From assembly GCF_000380485.1 (NCBI RefSeq), contig NZ_AQYG01000048.1, forward strand, positions 248,001-312,000: a stretch of 64,000 nucleotides of DNA. The letters are read 5' to 3'. This DNA is from Jongsikchunia kroppenstedtii DSM 45133 (GTDB lineage Bacteria; Actinomycetota; Actinomycetes; Mycobacteriales; Mycobacteriaceae). Positions 54,265 through 64,000 of the stretch are shown one piece after another. The notes beneath the pieces are model-generated. The model was not told the DNA's origin, did not search any database, and worked only from the letters and a program-made list of their open reading frames with translations. The position numbers were made by a program, and so were the translations under genes. Each line of letters opens with the position of its first letter. The stretch's first letter is position 1.

Positions 54265-54628
54265 GGCTGATAGACTTCCATGCACGACCGCCTCGGCACC
54301 CGCCGGGGGCGCAAGTGGAGTTCAGCTCCCACCGCTCGACGCCGCACCTGCGGAAGTTGTTCGGTTCCGGTTCGTCACCAGGGAATATATCCCGGTGGGC
54401 CTCCGTTGGAGGGTGTTGGCAGGTTCCCTGTCTGACATGAATCGGTCGGTGCTGAGCCTCGTCTTTCGACGGGGCTCTGTTGTTTCCGGGCTTCCCGGGG
54501 GGCAACGCGCCGAACCCACTGGTCAGACAACACGCGTCCGGCGCCGTCGGACACCAGCCGATCCGGCGAAGCCGGATACAAGGCACCACCGGGTCCGCAC
54601 AATCGGGCCCACGAAACGAGGAGGCCCC
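54265..54628 (+). promoter_or_regulatory. Long structured leader of infC-rpmI-rplT
   Basis: A 364-base stretch between DUF1844 (-) and infC (+). It contains an imperfect hairpin at 54376-54398 (CACC-A-GGGA / TCCC-GGTG), an attenuator-like hairpin (separate entry) and a perfect 7-bp hairpin ATCCGGC-GAA-GCCGGAT (54561-54577) 40 bases before the ribosome binding site. The operon for IF3, L35 and L20 is autoregulated through its leader in other bacteria, so a transcription attenuation leader is plausible. I see no gene in it. Confidence 0.55.
54454..54477 (+). terminator. Attenuator-like hairpin in the infC leader
   Basis: Ten-bp stem GAGCCTCGTC / GACGGGGCTC (one T-G wobble) with a TTTC loop, followed by TGTTGTTTCC. 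It is located ~150 bases before the infC start, so it would end transcription prematurely unless overcome. Confidence 0.6.
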
Positions 54629-55213
<585 letters not shown>

Positions 55214-55256
55214 TTCGGCCACAGATTTTCATTACATACAGAACGAGGGAACACTC

Positions 55257-55451
55257 ATGCCAAAAGCAAAGACGCACAAGGGCACCGCGAAGCGCTTCAA
55301 GGTGACCGGTAAGGGAAAGATCGTGCGCCAGAAGGCGAATCGTCGCCACCTGCTGGAGCACAAGCCGTCGCGTCGCACCCGCCGCCTGGACGGCACGACC
55401 GTGGTGAGCGAGAACGACGCTCCGCGGTTGAAGCGACTGCTCAACATCTGA
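55257..55451 (+). CDS. rpmI: 50S ribosomal protein L35
   Basis: A 64-residue basic ribosomal protein of the normal length. [33 protein letters not shown] is the family core, and it ends with [11 protein letters not shown]. It is buried in the 50S subunit. ATG start with GAGGGA 8 bases upstream; it lies 43 bases after infC and 38 before rplT in the conserved operon. Confidence 0.97.
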   Translation: MPKAKTHKGTAKRFKVTGKGKIVRQKANRRHLLEHKPSRRTRRLDGTTVVSENDAPRLKRLLNI

Positions 55452-55489
55452 TTCCCCCGACCACACCGAATACGTAAGAGGTACATGAC

Positions 55490-55870
55490 ATGGCACGCGT
55501 GAAAAGGGCAGTCAACGCCCAGAAGAAGCGTCGTTCGACCCTGGAGGCGTCCAAGGGCTACCGCGGGCAGCGTTCGCGGCTCTACCGCAAGGCCAAGGAG
55601 CAGCAGCTCCACTCGCTGACCTACGCCTACCGGGACCGTCGCGCCCGCAAGGGTGAGTTCCGCAAGCTGTGGATCCAGCGGATCAACGCCGCGGCCCGGG
55701 CCAACGACATCACCTACAACCGCCTCATCCAGGGCCTCAAGGCCGCTGGTGTCGAGGTCGACCGCAAGGTGCTGGCCGACATCGCCGTCACCGACCCGGC
55801 CGCGTTCACCGGCCTGGTCGAGGTCGCCCGCAAGGCGCTGCCGAACGACGTCAACGCCCCTGCTGCCTGA
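55490..55870 (+). CDS. rplT: 50S ribosomal protein L20
   Basis: A 126-residue ribosomal protein of the standard length. The highly basic helical extension [34 protein letters not shown] precedes the C-terminal globular domain ([25 protein letters not shown]). L20 assembles early on 23S rRNA; in some bacteria it also represses its own operon through the leader. Preceded by AGAGGTA near 55480. Confidence 0.97.
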   Translation: MARVKRAVNAQKKRRSTLEASKGYRGQRSRLYRKAKEQQLHSLTYAYRDRRARKGEFRKLWIQRINAAARANDITYNRLIQGLKAAGVEVDRKVLADIAVTDPAAFTGLVEVARKALPNDVNAPAA

Positions 55871-55892
55871 AAACGCAGTGGCCTGACGAAAT

Positions 55893-57817
<1,925 letters not shown>

Positions 57818-57846
57818 ATACGCAGCGCGTAGAAAGCGAGAAGGTT

Positions 57847-60324
57847 GTGCGAGTTTCCCAGTCGTGGCTGACTGAGCTGCTGCAGGCGGGCGCGCCCGGT
57901 TGGTCGGCGTCCGTGGACGAGCTGGACGCAGGCTTCGTGCGGGTCGGCTTCGAGATCGAAGACGTGCACCCGCTGCCGGAGATCACCGGGCCGCTGGTCG
58001 TCGGGCGGGTCGCGCAGATCACCGAGCTGACCGAATTCAAGAAGCCGATCCGCTTCTGCCAGGTCGAGGTCGGAGAGGCCGAGCCGCGCGGAATCGTCTG
58101 CGGTGCACGCAACTTCGCCGAGGGTGACCTGATCGTCGCGGCCTTGCCGGGAGCGGTGCTGCCGGGCGGGTTCGCGATCGCGTCGCGCAAGACCTACGGC
58201 CAGGTGTCCGACGGCATGATCTGCTCGGTCAGCGAGCTGGGCATCGGTCACGATCACAGCGGCATCCTCGTGCTGCCGCCCGGGACCGCCGAGCCCGGCG
58301 CCGATGCGAAACACGTGCTCGGCATGTCCGACACCGTCTTCGACGTCAATGTGACCCCGGACCGCGGCTATGCATTTTCGATGCGCGGCCTCTCGCGGGA
58401 GGTCGCCGGCAGTTTCGACGTCGCCTTCGTCGATCCGGGTTCCACGGAGGTCGTGCCGGTACCGGCGCCCTCGGACTCCGGATGGCCGGTCGCGATCGAC
58501 GCCGCGTCGGGTGCCACTCGGTACGGCGCCCAGGTGATCCGCGGCATCGATCCGAATGCGTTGACGCCGTGGTGGATGCAGCGTCGACTGCTGCTCGCCG
58601 GCGTGCGCCCGATCTCGCCGGCCGTCGACGTCACCAACTACGTGATGATGGAACTCGGCCAGCCGCTGCATGCGTTCGATGCGGCGAAGCTGTCCGGCGG
58701 CATCACCGTGCGCCGCGCGACCGTGGGGGAGAAGCTCACGACCCTCGACGATGCCGTCCGCACCCTCGATGTCGAGGATGTGGTGATCGCCGATGAGTCC
58801 GGCCCGATCGCGATGGCCGGCGTCATGGGCGGCGCGAACACCGAGGTCGGCGCCGACACCGTCGATATCCTGCTCGAGGCGGCGACCTTCGATCCGGTCG
58901 CCGTGTTCCGAACGGTCAAGCGGCACAAGCTGAGCAGCGAGGCCAGCAAGCGGTTCGAGCGGGTCGTCGATCCGGAGGTGACGGCGGTGGCGCTGCAGCG
59001 CGCGGCCGGGCTGATCGCCGAGATCGCCGGCGGCACCATCGAATCCGACTACACCGACGTGCGCCTCGACATGCCGGCGGCGCCGAGTATCGAGTTCCCC
59101 GCGGATACCGCCGACAAGGTTGCCGGGACGTCGTACCCGGAGGGCACCGCGAAGCGCTGGCTGGAACAGATCGGTGCCAGGGTCGAGGGCACCGACGTGC
59201 TGACGGTGACCCCGCCGAGCTGGCGTCCCGATCTGGCCGAGCGGGCCGACCTCGTCGAAGAGGTGCTGCGCCTGCAGGGCTACGACACCATCCCGGTCGA
59301 GCTGCCGTCGGCGCCGGCCGGTACGGGTCTGACCGCGGCGCAGCGTCGTCGGCGGGCAGTGGGCGCCACGCTGGCGTTGTCCGGCTACATCGAGGTGCTG
59401 CCCTTCCCGTTCATGCCGGCGGGCGCGCTGGATTCGCTCGATATCGCCGTCGACGATTCGCGGCGTCGGACGGTCACGGTGCTCAATCCGCTCGAGGCCG
59501 ACCGCGCGCAGCTGAACACGACGCTGCTGCCGGGACTCCTGGAGATGGTGTCCCGCAACGTGTCCCGCGGTCAGCGTGACCTGTCGCTGTACGCGATCGG
59601 GCAGGTCTACTTCGGTGGCGACAACGTGCACGCTGTCGATCCGGCGCCGGTCGACCGGCGCCCGACCGACGCCGAGATCGCCGAGATCGTCGGCGCATTG
59701 CCCACGCAGCCGCTGCATGTCGCCGCGGTGCTCGCGGGCAACCGCGAGCCGTCCGGGCCCTGGGGCGCCGGCCGGCCCGCCGACGCGACCGATGCCTTCG
59801 AGGCGGCCCGCCTCATCGGTGAGGCTGCCGGGGTGGACGTCGAACTGGTTGCGGCTCAGCAGGAGCCGTGGCATCCCGGTCGGTGTGCCGCGGTGACCGT
59901 GGACGGGGAGACCGTCGGATACGCGGGCGAGCTGACGCCGGCCGTGGTCGATCGACTCGGCCTGCCGCCGCGGTCCTGCGCCGTCGAGATCGATGTCGAC
60001 GCCCTGCCGTTGGTGAACCGCTATCCGGCCCCGCAGCTGTCGCCGTTCCCGGCGGTGCTGCAGGATCTCGCGGTCGTGGTGCCGTCCACGGTCCCGGCGT
60101 CCGCGGTGCAGGCGGCCCTGACCATCGGGGCCGGCGAGTTGCTCGAGGACATCACGCTGTTCGATCAGTTCACCGGTCCGCAGGTGGGTGAGGGCCACAA
60201 GTCGCTCACCTTCGCGCTGCGGTTCCGGGCGGCAGATCGAACGCTGACCGAGGACGAGGCCAGCGCAGCGCGCGACGCGGCGGTCGAGGCGGCCGCCGCC
60301 GTCGGCGCCCAGCTGCGCGCCTGA
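57847..60324 (+). CDS. pheT: Phenylalanyl-tRNA synthetase beta subunit
   Basis: An 825-residue beta subunit of normal actinobacterial length. It has an N-terminal tRNA-binding (EMAP-like) domain (~40-150, VVGRVAQITELTEFKKPIRFCQVEVGE), the B3/B4 editing domain (region around GRPLHAFDA-type ELGQPLHAFDAAKLSGG), the B5 domain (~400-475), a catalytic-like core, and a C-terminal ferredoxin-like anticodon-binding domain (YPAPQLSPFPAVLQDLAVVV onwards) that binds the anticodon. GTG start with GAGAAGG upstream. A full-length antisense frame exists but is a codon-bias shadow. Confidence 0.96.
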   Translation: MRVSQSWLTELLQAGAPGWSASVDELDAGFVRVGFEIEDVHPLPEITGPLVVGRVAQITELTEFKKPIRFCQVEVGEAEPRGIVCGARNFAEGDLIVAALPGAVLPGGFAIASRKTYGQVSDGMICSVSELGIGHDHSGILVLPPGTAEPGADAKHVLGMSDTVFDVNVTPDRGYAFSMRGLSREVAGSFDVAFVDPGSTEVVPVPAPSDSGWPVAIDAASGATRYGAQVIRGIDPNALTPWWMQRRLLLAGVRPISPAVDVTNYVMMELGQPLHAFDAAKLSGGITVRRATVGEKLTTLDDAVRTLDVEDVVIADESGPIAMAGVMGGANTEVGADTVDILLEAATFDPVAVFRTVKRHKLSSEASKRFERVVDPEVTAVALQRAAGLIAEIAGGTIESDYTDVRLDMPAAPSIEFPADTADKVAGTSYPEGTAKRWLEQIGARVEGTDVLTVTPPSWRPDLAERADLVEEVLRLQGYDTIPVELPSAPAGTGLTAAQRRRRAVGATLALSGYIEVLPFPFMPAGALDSLDIAVDDSRRRTVTVLNPLEADRAQLNTTLLPGLLEMVSRNVSRGQRDLSLYAIGQVYFGGDNVHAVDPAPVDRRPTDAEIAEIVGALPTQPLHVAAVLAGNREPSGPWGAGRPADATDAFEAARLIGEAAGVDVELVAAQQEPWHPGRCAAVTVDGETVGYAGELTPAVVDRLGLPPRSCAVEIDVDALPLVNRYPAPQLSPFPAVLQDLAVVVPSTVPASAVQAALTIGAGELLEDITLFDQFTGPQVGEGHKSLTFALRFRAADRTLTEDEASAARDAAVEAAAAVGAQLRA

Positions 60325-60330
60325 TCGACG

Positions 60331-60711
60331 TCAGAGCGGGTTCAGTCGCGCCTTGAGCAGGCAGAACTCGTTGCCCTCGGGGTCGGCCAGGACATGCCAC
60401 TGCTCCCGCCCGGTTTGGCCGATATCGGCGGGCCGGGCGCCGAGTGCCAGCAGCCGTTCGAGTTCGGCGTCCTGGTCGCGGTCGGTCGGGTTGACGTCGA
60501 TGTGCAGCCGCAGTTTCCCGGGCTCCGGCTCGTCGCGGCGACTGAGGATGATCGTCGGCTGCGGACCACCGAATCCGTCGGCCGGCCCGATTTCCGTCGA
60601 GCCGTCGTCCATCCGGTCGAGCACGACGAAATCGAGCACGTCGCACCAGAATCGGGTCAGCAGTTCGGGGTCGCGGCATCCGAGTACGAGCTCACTGATT
60701 CGACAAGCCAT
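60331..60711 (-). CDS. VOC-superfamily (glyoxalase-like) protein
   Basis: A 126-residue vicinal-oxygen-chelate protein with the two beta-alpha-beta-beta-beta modules: ISELVLGCRDPELLTRFWCDVLDF and LRLHIDVNPTDRDQDAELERLLALGARPADIG...WHVLADPEGNEFCLL. The H in LHIDV and the E in NEFCLL are the usual metal ligands; the pattern is that of glyoxalase-like resistance or dioxygenase proteins, so the substrate is unknown. Convergent with pheT, only 6 bases apart. The TetR gene upstream ends 12 bases before its start. Confidence 0.85.
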   Translation of the reverse strand: MACRISELVLGCRDPELLTRFWCDVLDFVVLDRMDDGSTEIGPADGFGGPQPTIILSRRDEPEPGKLRLHIDVNPTDRDQDAELERLLALGARPADIGQTGREQWHVLADPEGNEFCLLKARLNPL

Positions 60712-60723
60712 GTCTGGCGTCTC

Positions 60724-61332
60724 CTAGTCGATGCGTCCGGTCAGGTAGCGCTGCACGGTCGGGGCGACCGCGACGACCACCTCGTCGGCGGCCATCGAGG
60801 CCAGCGGTTCGAACTTCATCAGATACCGCGTCAGCAGCAGACCCGAGACCTGACTGGCGACCAGGGTGATTCGGGTCTGCCCACTACCTTGTGGTGAATC
60901 GACTCGCGGCGCAATATCTTTGAGCATCACGTCGAGGATGAAGCTGCGGATCACTGCTGTGTCGCCGGCGGCGACGTTCGATCGGAAGATGGCGAGCAGC
61001 GCGTCGCGCGCCTCGGAGTCCCAGAGTTGCAACAGATTTCGAATCAACACTGCGCCGAGTTCGTCGACCGGCGCCGCGGCCAGCGCGCTGATCACCGCCT
61101 GGGGGTCGACCGGCAATTCGATCGCGGCGAGGAAGAGCTCGCGCTTGCTGCCGAAGTAGTGGTGGATCAGCGCCGGATCGACCCCCGCCGCGGCGGCGAT
61201 CGCCCGCATCGATGTCTTGTCCATTCCGTCGCGCGCGAACAGCTCGCGTGCCGAGGTGAGAATGCGGTCGCGGGTGTCAGGCGATCCGGGGCGGCGGCCG
61301 GTGCGCCGACCGGCCGCGGATGGCTCGGTCAT
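60724..61332 (-). CDS. TetR regulator of the adjacent ABC exporter
   Basis: A 202-residue TetR-family repressor. HTH region TSMRAIAAAAGVDPALIHHYFGSKRELFLAAIELP (residues ~40-75); the C-terminal domain is of the AefR-like/TetR_C type (LASQVSGLLLTRYLMKFEPLASM). Its ATG overlaps the stop of the ABC permease gene (ATGA), so it is the third gene of the operon and most likely autoregulates it through the palindrome at 62812-62831. In related operons the inducer is a toxic lipophilic compound exported by the transporter; that is inferred here. Confidence 0.9.
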   Translation of the reverse strand: MTEPSAAGRRTGRRPGSPDTRDRILTSARELFARDGMDKTSMRAIAAAAGVDPALIHHYFGSKRELFLAAIELPVDPQAVISALAAAPVDELGAVLIRNLLQLWDSEARDALLAIFRSNVAAGDTAVIRSFILDVMLKDIAPRVDSPQGSGQTRITLVASQVSGLLLTRYLMKFEPLASMAADEVVVAVAPTVQRYLTGRID

Positions 61333-62072
61333 GGCGTCTGCCGCCGCAGTGACGCGGCGGCCAGGCCCAGCGCGCCGACGGCGAACGCGGCGATGATCGC
61401 GATATCGCGCCACATCTCCCCGGTCGGGTCGGAGTGTCGCGCGACCTGGTTGACGGCGTCGACCGCATAGCTCAGCGGCAGGATGTTGCTGATCCATTCG
61501 AGCCATCCGGGAAGCTGGCCGCGCGGGACGAGCAGACCGCAGAGGAACAGTTGGGGGAACACGATGACGGGCATGAACTGAACCGCCTGGAACTCGGTGC
61601 GGGCGAAGGCGCTTGCGAGCAGCCCGAGCCCGACGCCGAGCACCGCGTCCAGCACGGCGATGAGGACGATCCAACCCACGCTGCCGGCGACGGTGAGGTC
61701 GAGCAGCCAGAAGGCGATCGCGCAGAGCAGCGCGGCCTGCGCCGCGGCGGTCACCGAGAAGGCGCCGCCGTAGCCGGCGAGCAGATCGAACTTGCGGATC
61801 CGGGTGGTGAACAGTCGTTCCAGGGTCCCCGAACTGCGTTCGCGCAGCATGGCGATCGAGGTCACCAGGAACATCAGCGCGAAGGGCAGGATCCCGAGCA
61901 TCGACACGCCGACGTGATTGAAGATGCCCGGCTGGCCCGGCGGGTGCGGCTGATCGTGATAGACCAGGTAGAGCAGCGTCAGCAGCACGATCGGGACGAT
62001 GAGGATCAGCGCGACCGTGCGGCGATCGGCACGCAGCTGCAGCAGGACGCGGGCGGTGGTCGCGATCATCAT
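61329..62072 (-). CDS. ABC-2 type exporter permease
   Basis: A 247-residue permease with six TM helices (LILIVPIVLLTLLYLVY, VSMLGILPFALMFLVTSIAML, AAAQAALLCAIAFWLLDL, IVLIAVLDAVLGVGLGLLAS, FMPVIVFPQLFLCGLLVP, IAIIAAFAVGALGLAAASL). RERSSGTLERLFTTRIRKFDLL after TM2 is the conserved ABC-2 loop, and PRGQLPGWLEWISNILPLSYAVDA is the family signature near the end. It overlaps the ATPase upstream and the TetR gene downstream by 4 bases each. DrrB/NatB-type drug or lipid export is likely. Confidence 0.9.
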   Translation of the reverse strand: MMIATTARVLLQLRADRRTVALILIVPIVLLTLLYLVYHDQPHPPGQPGIFNHVGVSMLGILPFALMFLVTSIAMLRERSSGTLERLFTTRIRKFDLLAGYGGAFSVTAAAQAALLCAIAFWLLDLTVAGSVGWIVLIAVLDAVLGVGLGLLASAFARTEFQAVQFMPVIVFPQLFLCGLLVPRGQLPGWLEWISNILPLSYAVDAVNQVARHSDPTGEMWRDIAIIAAFAVGALGLAAASLRRQTP

Positions 62073-62811
62073 CGGGCCGCGCCTCCTTCGATGAGAGCGA
62101 GAAATGCTGCCTCCATGTTGGTTTCGCCGGTCTGGTCCAGCAGCTGCTGCGGCGACAGATTGGCCACCAGGCGGCCTTCGCGCAGCAGGATCAGGTTGGC
62201 GCAGTGCTCGGCCTCGTCCATGACATGACTCGAGACCAGCAATGTCGTCCCGGCCGCGGCGAGGTCGGCGAAGGTGCGCCAGAGTTCGACCCGCAGTACC
62301 GGGTCGAGTCCGACGGTGGGCTCGTCCAGCACGAGTAGTTCCGGCTCGCCGACCAGCGCGCAGGCCAGCGATACCCGCCCGCGCTGGCCGCCCGACAGGC
62401 TCACGGCTCGTCGGCCGGCTTCGGCCGTCAGTCCGACCACCTCGATGGCATGCGATACCGCCGCGTTGCGAGCCGCCTTGGAGCCTGGCGCGGAGAGGTC
62501 GGCGAAGTAGCGGATGTTCTCGGTGACCGTCAGGTCGCCGTAGACGGAGGGGGACTGGGTGACGTAGCCGATCCGGCCGCGCAGCGACTTGGCCCCGGCG
62601 TCGTCGCCGAAGACCCAGACCGAACCGTCCGCGATGCGTTGTGTCCCGATGATCGCGCGCATGAGCGTCGTCTTGCCGCAGCCGGACGGCCCGAGCAGTC
62701 CGGTGATCGATCCGCGGGGTACCCGGACGGATACGTCGTCGATGACGGGGCGGCCGCCGCGGACCACCGACAGGGCGGAGATGTTGACCGCCGATAAGTC
62801 AGCGACCGTTG

Positions 62812-62821
<10 letters not shown>
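62069..62821 (-). CDS. ABC exporter ATP-binding protein
   Basis: A 250-residue ABC ATPase: Walker A GPSGCGKTTLM, Q-loop YVTQSPSVYGDLTV, signature LSGGQRGRVSLACALV, Walker B LLVLDEPTVGLDP, H-loop LLVSSHVMDEAEHC. It is the first gene of an ATPase-permease-TetR operon. The ATG at 62821 lies at the predicted transcription start, so the mRNA may be leaderless; the next codon is also ATG. It energises the permease encoded next. Confidence 0.92.

Positions 62822-64000
<1,179 letters not shown>

Noticed and set aside
54023-54628. N-terminal extension of infC in the same open frame
   Set aside because: It would include the antisense of DUF1844 and the leader hairpins; the conserved IF3 sequence starts at 54632.

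Overview
The window is GC-rich actinobacterial DNA, almost fully coding, with frequent 4-base ATGA/GTGA gene overlaps and many GTG/TTG starts. The backbone gene set (pdtaR, polA, rpsA, coaE, DUF402, uvrB, universal stress protein, metallo-beta-lactamase, uvrA, infC-rpmI-rplT, tsnR, pheST, argC-argJ) follows the Rv1626-Rv1653 segment of Mycobacterium tuberculosis. Together with a mycobacterial-type SDH1 operon, a desA3-type desaturase/reductase pair and a HelD protein, this points to a mycolic-acid-containing member of the Mycobacteriales, most likely close to Gordonia or Williamsia rather than Mycobacterium itself. The species call is an inference.

Layout. 1-9.3 kb is accessory: a secreted GH5 glycosidase, unknown proteins, a PtpB-type phosphatase, a lipoprotein, a DUF222-HNH (13E12-type) gene with an SOS-box-like start, a secreted histidine phosphatase, and a lower-GC nuclease-helicase (PD-(D/E)XK plus DUF2075) that looks like an acquired defence gene. 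9.3-12.5 kb holds a thiolase-like/DUF35 pair, a glycine-rich secreted protein, tRNA-Leu(CAA) and the ANTAR regulator pdtaR. 12.7-18.8 kb is the GPDPase-membrane-domain / DUF4129-DUF4350 fusion / MoxR / DUF58 / SpoIIM operon with a convergent RDD gene; its last gene overlaps polA. 21.6-25.3 kb is sdhCAB of the SDH1 type. 25.3-28.8 kb has a 2H phosphoesterase, a methyltransferase, an unusual 21-bp repeat array and a TetR/FAD-oxidoreductase pair. 28.9-36.5 kb has rpsA, a FabR/DesT-like repressor divergent from a ferredoxin reductase-fatty acid desaturase operon, and an acyl-CoA synthetase. 36.6-48.4 kb carries coaE, uvrB, usp, helD, a DUF3159/TetR pair, a metallo-hydrolase and uvrA.

48.5-53.9 kb is the least explained part: six tightly packed genes encoding two paralogous exported proteins (one with a C-terminal membrane anchor, one lipoprotein), two other membrane proteins and an ABC transporter ATPase/permease. 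I recognise no described system here, and it is my main candidate for an undescribed envelope or transport system. 53.9-64 kb returns to the backbone: DUF1844, a long infC leader with an attenuator-like hairpin, infC with an apparent ATC start, rpmI, rplT, tsnR, pheS, pheT, then a VOC protein, a TetR-controlled ABC exporter operon with a near-textbook promoter/operator at a leaderless start, and the divergent argC-argJ operon cut by the window end.

All functional calls come from reading translated sequence and motifs by eye. No alignments or database searches were run.
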